Shown piece after piece: positions 34,460 through 45,361 of a stretch of 64,000 nucleotides of DNA. Made by a program: the position numbers and the translations under genes. How positions within the stretch are numbered: position 1 is the first letter of the stretch; each line of letters begins with the position of its first letter. The notes under the pieces were generated by a model. The model was not told the DNA's origin. It saw only the letters and a list, made by a program, of their open reading frames with translations, and searched no databases. Location: contig JADEYG010000002.1 in the NCBI GenBank assembly GCA_016906335.1, forward strand, positions 496,001 to 560,000, written 5' to 3'. The DNA is from Novakomyces olei (Eukaryota > Ascomycota > Novakomycetes > Novakomycetales > Novakomycetaceae).

Positions 34460-36043
34460 TCACCACGAGTCAAGTTTCATCGTGCCCTTGTCTTGCAAAT
34501 TCAAGTGCATTTTAAATGCATTCTGCAACATGTGTGGCTCGTGGAAGCTGCCACGTTTCAAGCAAATCCTTTCCGATGTCTCGAAATAATCCAATAGCTG
34601 GTCCCTGTAGTCCGGATGAGAGCAGTTCTTTATGATTCGCAGAGCCCGATCGCGTGGGCAGAGACCGCGCAAATCAGCCAGACCCTGGTCCGTAACAACA
34701 ATATCCAAGTCATGCTCAGTATGGTCAACGTGAGAGGCCATTGGGACTATACAGGAAATTCCAGTCGGATCAGTCTTACTGGGACGTGCGGCGGGAGTGT
34801 GCATAATACTCAGTTTGGCGTTACGCAAAAAGTCCCCACTTCCACCCAGGCCATGAAGCATTCTGCTGCCATTGACATTAGTGCTATTGGCGTGAGCATA
34901 AATATCGACTTCAACAGGAGTATTCATAGCGATACAGCCCAGGCGGCGAATGACCTCGGGGCTGTTGGAGATAACCTGTGGTCGTAGCAGAATCTTTTTC
35001 TTGTACAGATCCATATTCTGGTAGAAACGATCAAAGTACTCGGGCGACAGACGGATACTAGTGGCCGTAGCAAAATCGAGACGCCCGTCCTCCAAAAGTG
35101 GGAGGAAAGTGTCCTGCAGCACTTCAGTCCATACTTCGAGCGAGTCGAATGGCGCATCGCCCAGTGCGCCTACGATGGCATTGGCAATATTGCCAATGCC
35201 AGATTGTAGAGGGTGCAGGCTCTTGGGCATGCGTCCCATTTTGACTTCATGTAGTAAGAATTCAACTAAATGGGCACCGATATTACGGCACGTATCGTCA
35301 AGAGGCGTATTGTGCGGAGTGCGGTCGAGGTAGTCGGCCTCTACAACGGCCACTACTTTGCTATGATCGACGGGGATATAGGTAGTACCCGCACGATCAC
35401 GTACATTATTGATAGGAATGGCAGTGCGGTTAGGCGGATCATCCGGGATGTAAATATCGTGCAGTCCTTCAAAACTGGGCATTTGCGAGTTGACTTCGAT
35501 AATGATCTTATCTGCCAAGCGCAAGAGCTCCGGAGTAGCACCAACCGAGGTTGATGGGATAATGTGGCCCTCTTCCGTGATTGCGGAAGCCTCTACCATT
35601 ACCGTGTCGATTGTGTTGCGCGGTTTGTCGAGGTTATAGTACCCGTAAAGCAGATCTTGCGGGAACATTGATAAATGCTTGTCCTGGAACTTTATGTGCC
35701 CGTCATTGATCCCACGAGAAATACTCTTGCCCACTTGGTGAGGCGTTCTAAACGCAATCATATCATTGTCCGCCCAGCGCGTCTCCGTATCATTTCCACC
35801 TGAAGCGCCTACAAAGAGACGGAACCGCAATTTGCCCTGTAAATTGTTTTGCTCAACGTGCTCGGATAAGACACGCGGCATCGTCTTGGGGTAGCCGACC
35901 CCGGTAAAACCGGACCAGCCGATAGAATCGCCATCCTTGAAAAGCGGGAGCAATTCTGTAGGATGAGCTACGAACTTTGAGCGCAGACCCGCGTGGCGGA
36001 TTCGCGAAGAGAGCGCTGCACTCAGCGAGGCGACCATTTGCAA
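34460..36043 (-). CDS. ACH1: Acetyl-CoA hydrolase/CoA-transferase ACH1
   Basis: An uninterrupted 527-aa frame, the usual length (526 in budding yeast). The start [21 protein letters not shown] looks like a weak mitochondrial presequence. [51 protein letters not shown]-type and [15 protein letters not shown] segments match the family, including the CoA-binding G-x-G-G-S-G-D loop and a catalytic Glu region ([11 protein letters not shown]). ACH1 moves CoA between acetyl-, succinyl- and propionyl-CoA in mitochondria, serving acetate balance. Two Met codons (residues 1 and 3) are both plausible starts. Confidence 0.97.
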   Translation of the reverse strand: MQMVASLSAALSSRIRHAGLRSKFVAHPTELLPLFKDGDSIGWSGFTGVGYPKTMPRVLSEHVEQNNLQGKLRFRLFVGASGGNDTETRWADNDMIAFRTPHQVGKSISRGINDGHIKFQDKHLSMFPQDLLYGYYNLDKPRNTIDTVMVEASAITEEGHIIPSTSVGATPELLRLADKIIIEVNSQMPSFEGLHDIYIPDDPPNRTAIPINNVRDRAGTTYIPVDHSKVVAVVEADYLDRTPHNTPLDDTCRNIGAHLVEFLLHEVKMGRMPKSLHPLQSGIGNIANAIVGALGDAPFDSLEVWTEVLQDTFLPLLEDGRLDFATATSIRLSPEYFDRFYQNMDLYKKKILLRPQVISNSPEVIRRLGCIAMNTPVEVDIYAHANSTNVNGSRMLHGLGGSGDFLRNAKLSIMHTPAARPSKTDPTGISCIVPMASHVDHTEHDLDIVVTDQGLADLRGLCPRDRALRIIKNCSHPDYRDQLLDYFETSERICLKRGSFHEPHMLQNAFKMHLNLQDKGTMKLDSW

Positions 36044-37490
36044 TCGGATACTCTCCGGAAGTATGTGTCAAGGGGCAGAAAGGGACGCGGTGCGTATTTA
36101 TACAGATACACTTAATATATACGATTTGTAGTATTCACATTACAATCTAGCTCATAGGCTAAATTTTTTGCTGCCCTGCACGGAAGTGTTTACTAATTTA
36201 CACACAGAATTATATAGCAGAGCGGTATAACGTGAATATTTCACAAATAAGTGTCTGCAAATGAAAAAGAAATGCGTACACTATATAGAGGTATGTGTCT
36301 TCTATATGAATTATGTGCCTTCTGTATATAGTTATGTGCCTTCTGTATGAGTTATGTGTCCTTGTGCCGTCGTGGTACGCTTTGCATATTATATACAGAT
36401 TAGTTGGTATACATTACACGTCGCTACTATATTCGCTATACTCATGTAAGGAGCGACTCGTAGTGTGGGGGAACGCGTAGGAGCGATTGCTCCTTTTGAC
36501 ACTTCCCCGGCTTATTGCCGGCGTATCCGCGGAACAAAGTCGAAGCCGTGTCGAAATGGGAAACACTAAAGAAGTATTCTCCAAACATGCAGACGGCTTG
36601 GAACACGTCAATTACGTATTTTTGGACTCTGTTTTCGCTATCGCCTGCGGTTTCGGACGCTGCGTTTTCGAAAACAGCGGTTTATGGTACCGTCTTTATT
36701 CCTGTCTGTGATTATGCACTATGTGTGCTATACGTACATCGCGTATGGTATTTGTGCAAAAAATATAATGTGCCACATCCTTGTGTCTATGTTTGTCACA
36801 ACGAGTAGCAATAGCAAGCAATCACACATATTTACATGCGTTGGGTGAGTGTTTTCTTGCTTTGATGCCTTTATGTTTATTACAATACGACAAAGCGCCA
36901 AACTTTGGCCTGTACCATTCGTATATTTGTATACAGACTTTATGGAATTTGACGACTATAAGGTTTACGTGTCCACGTTTAACCGGTATTCAGTAGGATA
37001 TCAATGCAGGATTGTACTAGATACTTTATAGAGGAGGAACAGATATTCCATGGGCAGTAGACGGGATACCAACAAGTGGCATTTTAGCTTCGTACAAGCC
37101 AGCCTTTCTAGGCTTAACCAACCTTTACTGCTAAGTTTTTAACTTACCAGCGTCACGCGAAGATATGTAACCTTTGTAATTTACACACAGGCCCACAAGC
37201 ATCCAGTAGCAAGCGTCCCCATTGTGTGCCTTGTGTCCTCCACGCTCCGCGCCTGGTCCCTAAGCTGCCAACTTTGCGCCTTTTGCAAGCCACTCAACCT
37301 TAGTTTAATCATCTTGCTGGGTCAATGCCTTCAGTAACGTCTGCGCAATGTTAATATTCGTACCCGTCACAGGCATACCTCAACATTCTCCGCCAATACT
37401 TGCGCGTGACCTCTGTCGTCACGCGTAAATCGTAAATCACTTAGACCTCCCACGCGTCTAGACGAATCAACAAGAATTCCAATCCAAAGC
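36044..37490. other. Intergenic region with tandem repeat and unassigned open frames
   Basis: About 1.45 kb. It contains an imperfect repeat of a TTATGTGCCTTCTGTATG-like unit (36291-36365) about 250 bp upstream of ACH1, and hairpin-forming stretches near 36480-36515 (GGAGCGATTGCTCC, CCGGCTTATTGCCGG). Overlapping plus-strand frames of 74 and 97 codons at 36487-36808 have no recognised similarity. No gene is called. Confidence 0.5.
36291..36365. repeat. Tandem repeat, about 20-bp unit
   Basis: Four imperfect copies of a unit like TTATGTGCCTTCTGTATGA, in the ACH1 upstream region. Confidence 0.85.
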
Positions 37491-37902
37491 TTACTCATCC
37501 AACTGCTCCATTGCCGTCGCTGCGGCGGCCTCGTCTGCCGCAATCTCTGCTTTGACATCTAAGATGGCAGTTTTAAGACGAGAATTCATCTGTGCAAGAT
37601 TTAAATGCGTCTCTTCCTTATCCAGTACATGAACGTCTCTCCTCAATGATTCTTGCGTTAAATGGGACTCTAGTCTAATATTCTTTTTAACTCGCCGCCG
37701 CCGCTTCTCCCACTCGTACTCCAGTGCGCTGTATAGCGCAGTAACTGTCTCGTTCTCCCTAGTCGATCAATGAATGATATGATGACCATAGTCTAGTTTA
37801 CCTTTTGTCGCGTGGGTAAAACTCACGAAACGCGTCTAGCGTGATAATATCGCTGAATGTGTCGCCGCACAGAAACTGCAGCAGCAGCTCGGTCTCCGAC
37901 AT
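37491..37902 (-). CDS. CNL2: Kinetochore protein Cnl2/Nkp2 family
   Basis: Exons 37902-37802 and 37758-37491 encode 122 aa, with a 43-nt GTAAAC...CTAG intron. The N-terminus MSETELLLQFLCGDTFSDII then LDAFREFYPRDKRENETVTA and ALYSALEYEWEKRRRRVKKN fits the Cnl2/Nkp2 pattern: a short helix, F-x-x-x-F/Y-P-R, then a long coiled coil to the end. The family belongs to the inner kinetochore (Ctf19/COMA-linked, with Nkp1) and helps chromosome segregation. The gene is head-to-head with EAF3; 255 bp separate the two start codons. The gene is too short in each exon for ordinary ORF finding. Confidence 0.82.
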
Positions 37903-38157
37903 TCTGAGGTACGGGCAGGCAGCTCGCGTCCACCACAACAAATGACACTTTACAATCCCCCGAAATACTAACTTTAGACATAACTTTTACTATAATCCAT
38001 ACATGTTAAACGTAGCAGCGTACTAACATTACACATTTAATATTTGACATGTAACTTTGAATATCACCATGTAACTTTGAATAACGTCTCGCACACAGTG
38101 ATTGGCACACAATCTCTTGGATGAATATTGGTGGTGGTACATTTCCAGCACCACACA

Positions 38158-39408
38158 ATGTTTAAAACCGGCGACAAGGCGCTCGCCTTTCACGGCCCTT
38201 TGCTTTATGAGGCAAAAGTATGGTTCCTGTTTTTCCGTCACGATCTAACATTCAGATTCTGGATACGCGAGACGAGGAGGGCCGGCAGTACTTTGTACAT
38301 TACAAGGGCTGGAAAGACACGTAAAAACCAATGCGTATAAGACTATTCTGGGCTAATTCGTGATCAAGGTGGAACGAGTGGGTTCTGGAAGATCGTTTAC
38401 TGGAAATAAATGAGGAGAACGTTCGTACGCAGAAAGAATTGCGTGAGGCCACATTGGCGAGCCAGCGGGCCGCTAATGCCAACAAGAAATCTACTCCTGC
38501 CGCGGCCGATAATTCAAGTAATTCTACGGCAACTCCTGGAGGACATACACGCGGACAGAAGAGATCGCGCGAGTCTGGAGCTACAGAGCATACTGACCGG
38601 GAAGAAGAATTAAAACGTCCCGAGTTTAAACTTGAAATTCCTGAAAGTCTTAAATCTCAGCTTGTGGACGATTGGGAAAACGTGACCAAGAACCAACAAT
38701 TGGTTTCGCCTTTACCGCGTAATCCCAACGTAGCTGAGATTATCAGAGCGTATGAAAAGGAACAAACTGGCAAGTACCGGGCCGGCAGTGCCGAGGCCGA
38801 TATTTTTACAGAGATAATGGCCGGCTTAAAGATCTATTTCGACAGGTGTTTTGGAACATTGCTATTGTACCGGTTCGAAAGGCAGCAATATTTGGAGGTG
38901 AAGAAAAAGAAGGAGTTTTCTGGGAAGGAAATGAGCGATGTTTTTGGCGCAGAGCATTTGCTCCGCTTGTTTGGTATGATTCCCGTTCCATTCTGTTTCT
39001 CACTATAAATTTTTTTCCAAGGGGCTTATTTATTTTTTTTGTAACGAGGCCTAAAAATGTTTTATTTACATATTATTGTATCACATTACGAGCGATGTAC
39101 TACGATGCCATTCATTTTGCTATATCGAATGAAGTATATTTTATATTACATGTACAACGGCACGCGTAAATTCAGGGCTTTAGGCCATGAATATTCATAT
39201 ATTAAAGAGCCTGTTTGCGAAATGCTAACGTGCAGTATCATTGCCTGAACTTGTGGCGCACACAAATATGGACTACCAGTCGGTTCTAGTCCTTCGGCAT
39301 CACCTCGAGCAATTTCTCCAATACCTCGCAGCGAACCAGGCGTCACTATTCCTCAGCAGCTATGAGAACGCTTCTCCAAACTACCAGTCGCTGTCCCGTG
39401 GTGCCTAG
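38158..39408 (+). CDS. EAF3: EAF3/MRG15/Alp13 chromodomain protein
   Basis: Four exons: 38158-38217, 38256-38320, 38369-38973 and 39236-39408 (300 aa), all phases closing. The chromodomain reads GDKALAFHGPLLYEAKILDT then GRQYFVHYKGWKDTWNEWV with the aromatic cage residues; a Lys/Ser/Thr-rich linker follows, then the MRG domain (LKSQLVDDWENVTKNQQLV, LLYRFERQQYLEVKKK, FGAEHLLRLFVSLPELVAHT) ending in ENASPNYQSLSRGA. This protein reads H3K36 methylation for the NuA4 acetyltransferase and Rpd3S deacetylase. Introns 1 and 2 are 38 and 48 nt, intron 3 is 262 nt. Confidence 0.96.
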
Positions 39409-39495
39409 ATTTAGATTATTATGTACAAATGGTGTTCGTGAAAGCGATAAAATTGGACCAGAACCTGTGTTCAACGTAAAACCACAGATGCTTGG

Positions 39496-40875
39496 CTATA
39501 CTCCGACTTTTTGCAGCAAGTGACCTAGCACGTAGAACATTTGGCCCAGTAGACGGTCAAAGAGATTGCTATATTCCTGAATAAACGTATTACCGAGCCC
39601 GCGAAACTGAGGGAAAATTGCGGCTGTCTATTAGTAAAAATACATAAATAAACACAAACAGGAACACAGTAAAATATATTAGACGACAGTATGGTGAAAA
39701 AATAGGAAAAGCAACAATTATATTTTTATTGTTGTTTGAATATAAATATCATGATGATGATGATGATGATGATAAACATAATAATAATAATAACAATCGT
39801 GATCAAATTCTAAAATCAACATTTTAAGTCACTTACACGTTTAACAAAGATCCTTTAAAGCTCCGGATCTCCTTCCTTAAAGCTGAGACCGCGTCACCAT
39901 TATCTGCGCTACTTGTAGACCAGCTGGTCCGAGAGCCCATTCGCATAGCCCCAGTAGTATGAGCATTTCGTGTCAGCATATTTACAGCAGTGCTCAAGTT
40001 TCGTTCCGCTTCCTCGTTGGCTCCATTTATGCGTTGCAGCTGACGAACTTTAGCGGCAAGAGCTTGTAGCCGTTCTGCCAAAAGCGTCTCAGTACCCGAA
40101 AGAGACTTTTCTGTTTCAATTTCCGATGAATTTTCCATTTTTCCATCGTTACTCTTGCCAACTTCTTCATCCGCTACCGAAATCCGCTGTAACAATGTAC
40201 GTGCGGCTTCACTCAACGACTGCCATTGCTGTCGCGCAGTTTGTGCATAGTCACCTCTGAAACCACATAGACGAATAAACATTGGTGCGAAAACGATCTG
40301 GAAATAGTCAGTATTTGTTCAAATCCAACACTAGTTGAACAATTTGTGTTGTTCTATAAATTCATTTAATTGAATATTGTTTTTTAATTGAATATTGTTT
40401 TTTAATTGAATATTGTTTTTTATTTGAATATTGTTTTTTATTTGAATATTGTTTTTTCATTTGAATCCTGTTGGCGTACCTTTCCAATAACGTAGGCTAC
40501 GATAGCCGACCCCGCGACACAATAAACAAGCCGAAGCAATAATCGCAGCAGTGGTATCTTTCTCGTTGCGGGCGGCCGGACACTCATGTACTCTGGCAAT
40601 GTTACAATCGGAGCCGGAACTCGCGGCCTTGCGGGGGGCAAAGAGGAGCCTTCCAGTTTCCACGCAGACGTTGGCATAGCAACCTCCTCTGGCCGCGGCT
40701 CCAAATGCTGTAGCTCTTGATCGCGGTCTACTGCGAGCGCCCGATTGCGCACCTGCTGCTGTTCTGTTGCATTGTAGCTGCCTCGAGGTACATTTTCAGG
40801 TAACCTTTGAGAAAGAACCCGCTGAATACGGTCGTCCACAGAAGAGCTGCCGCCGCCGTCGTTCCTGTCCGCCAT
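39496..40875 (-). CDS. Single-span membrane coiled-coil protein, possibly a Pex17/Pex14-like docking peroxin
   Basis: Exons 40875-40480, 40297-39839 and 39627-39496 give 328 aa. The layout is a disordered N-terminus (MADRNDGGGSSSVDDR), a Pro-rich stretch, one membrane span at about 114-137 (LRLVYCVAGSAIVAYVIGK then IVFAPMFIRLC), a helical segment with Q/E/R heptads (WQSLSEAARTLLQRISVADE and LAERLQALAAKVRQLQRI), and a short C-terminal exon (FRGLGNTFIQEYSNLFDRLL). This resembles the short membrane peroxins of the Pex14/Pex17 docking complex, but no diagnostic motif is present, so the name is only a suggestion. The second donor is uncertain: a phase-0 GTGTAA must be used although a stronger GTAAGT lies two bases on. 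Intron 1 is full of 20-bp repeats. Confidence 0.5.
40370..40462. repeat. 20-bp minisatellite inside an intron
   Basis: Four to five copies of a TTGAATATTGTTTTTTA(A/T) unit fill most of the first intron of the membrane coiled-coil gene. Confidence 0.9.
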
Positions 40876-41367
40876 GTTTACATTTACTGTATATGACTAG
40901 ACAGTAGACAATAAACAAGAGGTGGGTCTTGTGGATTATCAAACTACTAGAAGTATAACATTGAATAAAGCTTTCAGTGGAATAATGCTTTGTACATTAT
41001 AATAAATCTTTGTACATTAGAATAAAGCTTTGTACACTTAGTGATGATGATGGAGGACAAGAGTGTATTATAAAGCTTGCGTGTGTATATAAATGTACGG
41101 CGTATAGCCATTATGTTTCATTGTCAAACATACTTTTGTACAATCTACTCCACAATTTAGAGCAACTTTCTTGCAATTGGATTTATGGTACAGAAAACGT
41201 ACAGTATTCTCTGAGCATTCGAGAGTACGACGTGTACACGTTATACGCTAAGAAGCAAGCTAAAGTAGTCTAATCAGTCGCAAGTTTATCTAACTTTGGC
41301 GACCACCGTACATTAGAACTGTATAAAAGCGCTCGCGCTCTATACCCTTCAACTCTTTCACGCAGCC
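40876..41367. promoter_or_regulatory. Divergent promoter with TATA box and 21-bp repeat
   Basis: The 492 bp lie between the membrane coiled-coil gene and IES2, which diverge. A TATAAAAG box is at 41322-41329, 39 bp before the IES2 ATG. A three-copy repeat of an AATAAAGCTTTGTACATTA unit is at about 40963-41037. Confidence 0.6.
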
Positions 41368-42354
41368 ATGAGAGCAATCAACGCGAAACGCGTGATCCAG
41401 TCAGACGAGGAGGAGGATGGGGACGATGTCGAAGAAGAGTCGGTAAAAAGCTCTGACCTCTCTGATATTGACGATGTGGCGGAACCCGGCACGGACGACG
41501 AGAATGATGCAAAACAGGGGAAAGCAGGCCGGCGTAGTGGGCTACGAGCGGCGCCAGCCAAAAAGACGAGCTCTGTAGAAACCGGTACGGGACGGCCTGC
41601 ACGTCAGATTCGTCCTTCGCGTAAATCGTCAGCGAATGAAACGGCCGCAAAATCCGGTAAGAAAGTGTCCGTTGACGCTTCAGTGGGGTCAAGATCGCGA
41701 TCCGCAAAGGCGGACCTAGATGAAGATGAGGATGATGATGAAGGCAAAGACGAAGACGATTTATTATTAGAGGACGAAGAAGAGGAAGAAGAGGAAGACG
41801 AGAATGACGAGAATGAGAATGACGAGGAAGACGAGGAAGAGGATGAAGAGTTGCTGTATGAAAACAGCGAGGCACGTTCTACTCCAGTGGACTTTTCGCG
41901 GTTGACAAAACGGCAGCGTACAAAGTACGAGGATGAGGAGGACCGTGAGGAGCTGCTAGAGCTGCCCACCGAACCTTCTGGTAACAAGAAAATTCTTACA
42001 GAGGAGGAGCAAGCTCTACGGCGCAGTGAGATATCTCGTAAGCGAAAGAATTTGACAGAGAGGAGATTGGAGGAAGAGAAGTTGGAGACCATTAATCGTC
42101 TTTTGAAAAAGCAGGCATCTTCAAAACGAGGCCGGACTCGTGATGACGGGACTAGCAAGGCTGGTACTGGTAACGATGCGGACGATGATGAAGACGAGGC
42201 TAGGCGGAAGCAGCTTGAGCTTGAGCAGCCAGCAAGGCCTCCGAGGATGGTTCGCTGGGTAAGCGGCAGAGAAGGAGAGGTTCTTGGAGTGCCTACAGAG
42301 CTGGAACGATTTTTCCAGCCTGCTTCAAGTGCCGCTTCAGCTACCAAAGTCTAA
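41368..42354 (+). CDS. IES2: INO80 chromatin remodelling complex subunit IES2 (PAPA-1 domain)
   Basis: A single 328-aa frame. The first half is disordered and strongly acidic, with long Glu/Asp runs at about 130-170. The PAPA-1-type core follows: SRLTKRQRTKYEDEEDREEL, LTEEEQALRRSEISRKRKN, LTERRLEEEKLETINRLLKK, then RPPRMVRWVSGREGE near the end. That K-R-K-N-L-x-E-R-R-L-E-E-E-K helix and the PPRMVRW motif define INO80B/Ies2. Ies2 binds the Ino80 ATPase with Rvb1/2 and is needed for nucleosome sliding. The gene has a canonical TATA box 39 bp upstream. Confidence 0.92.
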   Translation: MRAINAKRVIQSDEEEDGDDVEEESVKSSDLSDIDDVAEPGTDDENDAKQGKAGRRSGLRAAPAKKTSSVETGTGRPARQIRPSRKSSANETAAKSGKKVSVDASVGSRSRSAKADLDEDEDDDEGKDEDDLLLEDEEEEEEEDENDENENDEEDEEEDEELLYENSEARSTPVDFSRLTKRQRTKYEDEEDREELLELPTEPSGNKKILTEEEQALRRSEISRKRKNLTERRLEEEKLETINRLLKKQASSKRGRTRDDGTSKAGTGNDADDDEDEARRKQLELEQPARPPRMVRWVSGREGEVLGVPTELERFFQPASSAASATKV

Positions 42355-42422
42355 GGTAGTTTAATATTGTTTATAAATACTCAAATTCAACACAAAGTCT
42401 AAGCCAATCTATTTTACATCTC

Positions 42423-43844
42423 CTAATCTCGGATATACTTTTTCAAATTGCGCAACCGCACTACTGCTTCCTCCAATAAATCAGTAGTCTTGCAAAAGGC
42501 AAATCGCAAAAACCGTTCTCCCAGCGGCCAGTTTTCCTTTGTCATAAACTCGCTTGGTGGAATAGCAACGACTTCAATTTCACGAGTCAGCCAGTAGGCC
42601 TTCCCAAAATCTGCAGCTCGGCCCTCAGTGACTGCAGCCGGTAGGACATAGTCCTCTGGGATCTTTATCCGTTCTGTGTTTACGAGCAGGAAATAGCTTC
42701 CCTCTGGAATAACGTAGGGTAGACCGAGATCATCAAAGACGCCACGCAGTATCTGCAATCGCTGCTGGTATTCTGCCACAGTTTTACGGTAGTAATCGTG
42801 TTTAGGCGCTTGCTCAAAGGCATCAGCAATTGCCTCTTGGCAGGGTGAATTTACCGTAAACACTATACGGATGTGGGCAGAGAGCGCGTACCGCAATAGA
42901 TGATCTGGTCCAATAAGCCAGCCAACCCGGTATCCCGTACACCCAAACGTTTTGCCAGCAGAGCCAACGGTGATAGTGCGCTCATAGTATTCGGGCTTCA
43001 GAGTAGCAATACGTGTAAATTCCGTGTAGTAAAGCTGATCGTACACTTCGTCCGACACGATAAGCAGGTTGTGCTTCACAGCAAGGTCTCCGATAGCCTC
43101 CAACTCTTCGCGATCAAACACTTTCCCTATAGGATTGTGTGGGGTATTGAGCACAATAGCCCTCGTTCGAGGAGTGATTTTTGATTTTAATTCGTCAAAG
43201 TCAAGACGCCACTCACTGGCCGCGTGAGTACGGCTGTCCGCATCCGCCGGTGGCCGTAAGGCCACGTACACTGGTTTGGCTCCAGTCATACTAATGTTTG
43301 GAATATACTGATCAAAGAACGGTTCCATTACAATTGCCTCGTCGCCGGGGTTTAAAAACGCAGAGAAACAGGCAAACATGCCTTCATTAGCGCCCGCAGT
43401 AACACATACCTCCTTGCTCGGGTCCAATGTTCGATTAAAGTGGGGCGAGTAAGCGTCGGCCAAGGCTTTAAGCAGCCGAGGCCGCCCGCGTGGTGGCGAG
43501 TAGTGGTTTACCGCTGCCTCATCGATGTGTGCTTTGACTGCTTCACGTACAAAAGCCGGTGGTGGAAAGTTCATGAAACCTTGGCCAAGGTTAACGGGCG
43601 GTTTAGCCGCCGATGCCGCCGCTTCATTGAACAATGACCAAATGTCCTGTTTGGATACGGCAAAGGCGGCACTCGGTTGAGGTACAGCGGAGGCCGTCAT
43701 TGGGTTTGAGGCAGTCGCGACTTTGCCAGTGCCTTTAGCCGACGCGGACAGTTTAGTCGTTGCTGATTTAGCTGATTGTAATGTGCCTTGCAAATTGTTT
43801 ATCAGTGGCATGCGCGCGCGTGCCAACGGGTACGCACTACACAA
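42423..43844 (-). CDS. BNA3: Kynurenine aminotransferase (BNA3 type)
   Basis: A single 473-aa frame, a fold-type I PLP aminotransferase. VNLGQGFMNFPPPAFVREAV, AGANEGMFACFSAFLNPGDE, NTPHNPIGKVF, VSDEVYDQLYY and the Schiff-base Lys near residue 298 in TVGSAGKTFGCTGYRVGWLI are all present; R-F-A-F-C-K near the C-terminus carries the substrate carboxylate Arg region. It converts kynurenine to kynurenate and can act as a glutamine/phenylpyruvate transaminase. The first 50 residues, basic and Ser/Thr/Ala-rich, look like a mitochondrial presequence. Met at residues 12 and 49 are alternative starts. Confidence 0.95.
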   Translation of the reverse strand: MCSAYPLARARMPLINNLQGTLQSAKSATTKLSASAKGTGKVATASNPMTASAVPQPSAAFAVSKQDIWSLFNEAAASAAKPPVNLGQGFMNFPPPAFVREAVKAHIDEAAVNHYSPPRGRPRLLKALADAYSPHFNRTLDPSKEVCVTAGANEGMFACFSAFLNPGDEAIVMEPFFDQYIPNISMTGAKPVYVALRPPADADSRTHAASEWRLDFDELKSKITPRTRAIVLNTPHNPIGKVFDREELEAIGDLAVKHNLLIVSDEVYDQLYYTEFTRIATLKPEYYERTITVGSAGKTFGCTGYRVGWLIGPDHLLRYALSAHIRIVFTVNSPCQEAIADAFEQAPKHDYYRKTVAEYQQRLQILRGVFDDLGLPYVIPEGSYFLLVNTERIKIPEDYVLPAAVTEGRAADFGKAYWLTREIEVVAIPPSEFMTKENWPLGERFLRFAFCKTTDLLEEAVVRLRNLKKYIRD

Positions 43845-45361
43845 TACTTTTGCCGATACGAAAAACCCTGAATTCGATGTCGAATAGCGTTAGATTTGGA
43901 TATAGATAGCGGTTTAATGTACTGTGTGCGATGCGGATAAGGTTACGTTTCACTTGAAGCTTAGCAAGTTTGTATAAGCGGATTATATATCAACAAGGTT
44001 CAAGACCGATTTAAAGAGACGAAATGTAGGTCAGTGTTTGCCTGAGTGTAACGTCTAGTGTTCTCTAGTCTGCAGAATTTCGCACTGAATATATATATGT
44101 CTGGTAAAGTTACTATAAAGTTACACAAAGGTAACTTTGCCGGTGCAGTAGTCCGTTTCGTATTATATTAGTACTGCATCTCCTCCATATTGGCAATCTT
44201 CTCGCTGCAACCTGATAGCGTGTCGGACATTCGATATAATTGAGAGGTTGTATCGCGTTTAGCCAAGGCTGCCAAGGAAGAAAAAGGGTTGCTACGCCGA
44301 CTCTGTTCATTATAATGGTCATATAATTACGGTAGCGGTAGCGCTGTCATGTTTATTTTATTTGAAACTGTACCTTGTGGCCAGTTTACCGCTCTACTAC
44401 TGTGACTGCAGAATGTAAAGGCATCTGGCACGCTAGTTAACCTATATCCAACCTTAGAATCGTTAGACTGGCTCAGTGTCGTGAGCGGCAATACGCAATT
44501 GCTCTATATTTTTTCTTGATGGCAGCGCTTTTGATAGTCAATATACGAGACGCTGCTTGAGGGAAAAAAATATTCTCGAACCTAGAGCTACCGCGCAAGG
44601 GCTATTCCATTTTCATGCCACAAAATTTCAACATAGCCTCATGCAGCCAAGACACTAGGCCAAATAAAGGCTGAACTATAAAAGCATACTATTATATTTC
44701 GTAAAATTGCGTAAAAAGAACGGCTGGCACCAAAAGCTAGCAGCTTACTTAGCTCCAGAGCCATGTATTAAAACAAATGTTGTCCCAAAACCATACATTT
44801 GACAGTTGAACGCTACCATTTAATAAGTATAATCCAATGCTCCGTTCGGATCGCTAAACTACACACAAAAATCCAATCACTTCTCGGTTCTATAGAAAAC
44901 CCTAGACAAAATGCCCTCAAATTTAGTCTGATATTAATTTTGCAGGAACAGATATTGGACAGCTTGAATCCCAAATAATCCAACAACGAAAAGCACAAGC
45001 TTGTGGTACCGCGTTTTATCTTTGACTAGCATACTCCAAGCTGTTTATAGGCGAAGATTTACTTGTTGTACTGTTCAGGTCCGTCTTTTGATCACGAAAA
45101 AGTCGTTCTTTATCGCAGGAACTGCGCCTTTGCTACAGATTCTTTAGCGTGCGGAGCAACACGCATCGCTATCACTTTTACCCTCCCACAAATTTATTGT
45201 GAGTGATAGGAGACGCGTCCACAAAAAATTAAACGACGCGACTTTTTGTGACTCGGTCGCGGCGTTGTACTGTTAACACTATTATCTCCCTGATCCACGG
45301 GTCTCTTTATCTTCAACAGTTTCATTTTAAACTTTTTATTCTAAACTTTTTCTTCGCAAAG
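43845..45361. other. Divergent intergenic region upstream of BNA3 and PUB1
   Basis: About 1.5 kb. Apart from the small membrane ORF at 44934-45032 nothing coding is apparent. The last 150 bp before PUB1 are pyrimidine-rich, typical of a leader. Confidence 0.5.
44934..45032 (-). CDS. Possible tiny single-span membrane protein (32 aa)
   Basis: The frame reads MLVKDKTRYHKLVLFVVGLF followed by a short hydrophobic end, QAVQYLFLQN. A basic N-terminus, one membrane-length hydrophobic stretch and a polar end is the layout of small organelle membrane subunits, but I recognise no family. It could also be the last exon of a longer gene, or chance. Low confidence. Confidence 0.3.
   Translation of the reverse strand: MLVKDKTRYHKLVLFVVGLFGIQAVQYLFLQN

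Noticed and set aside
36487-36808. Plus-strand frames starting MGNTKEVFSKHADGLEH and MPAYPRNKVEAVSKWET
   Set aside because: Overlapping frames, no family, no splice partner; the MGN start suggested myristoylation but nothing supports it.
44560-44605. Reverse-strand GGTTCGAGAATA followed by a T run, like a tRNA B box and terminator
   Set aside because: No A box or cloverleaf pairing at the right distance upstream.
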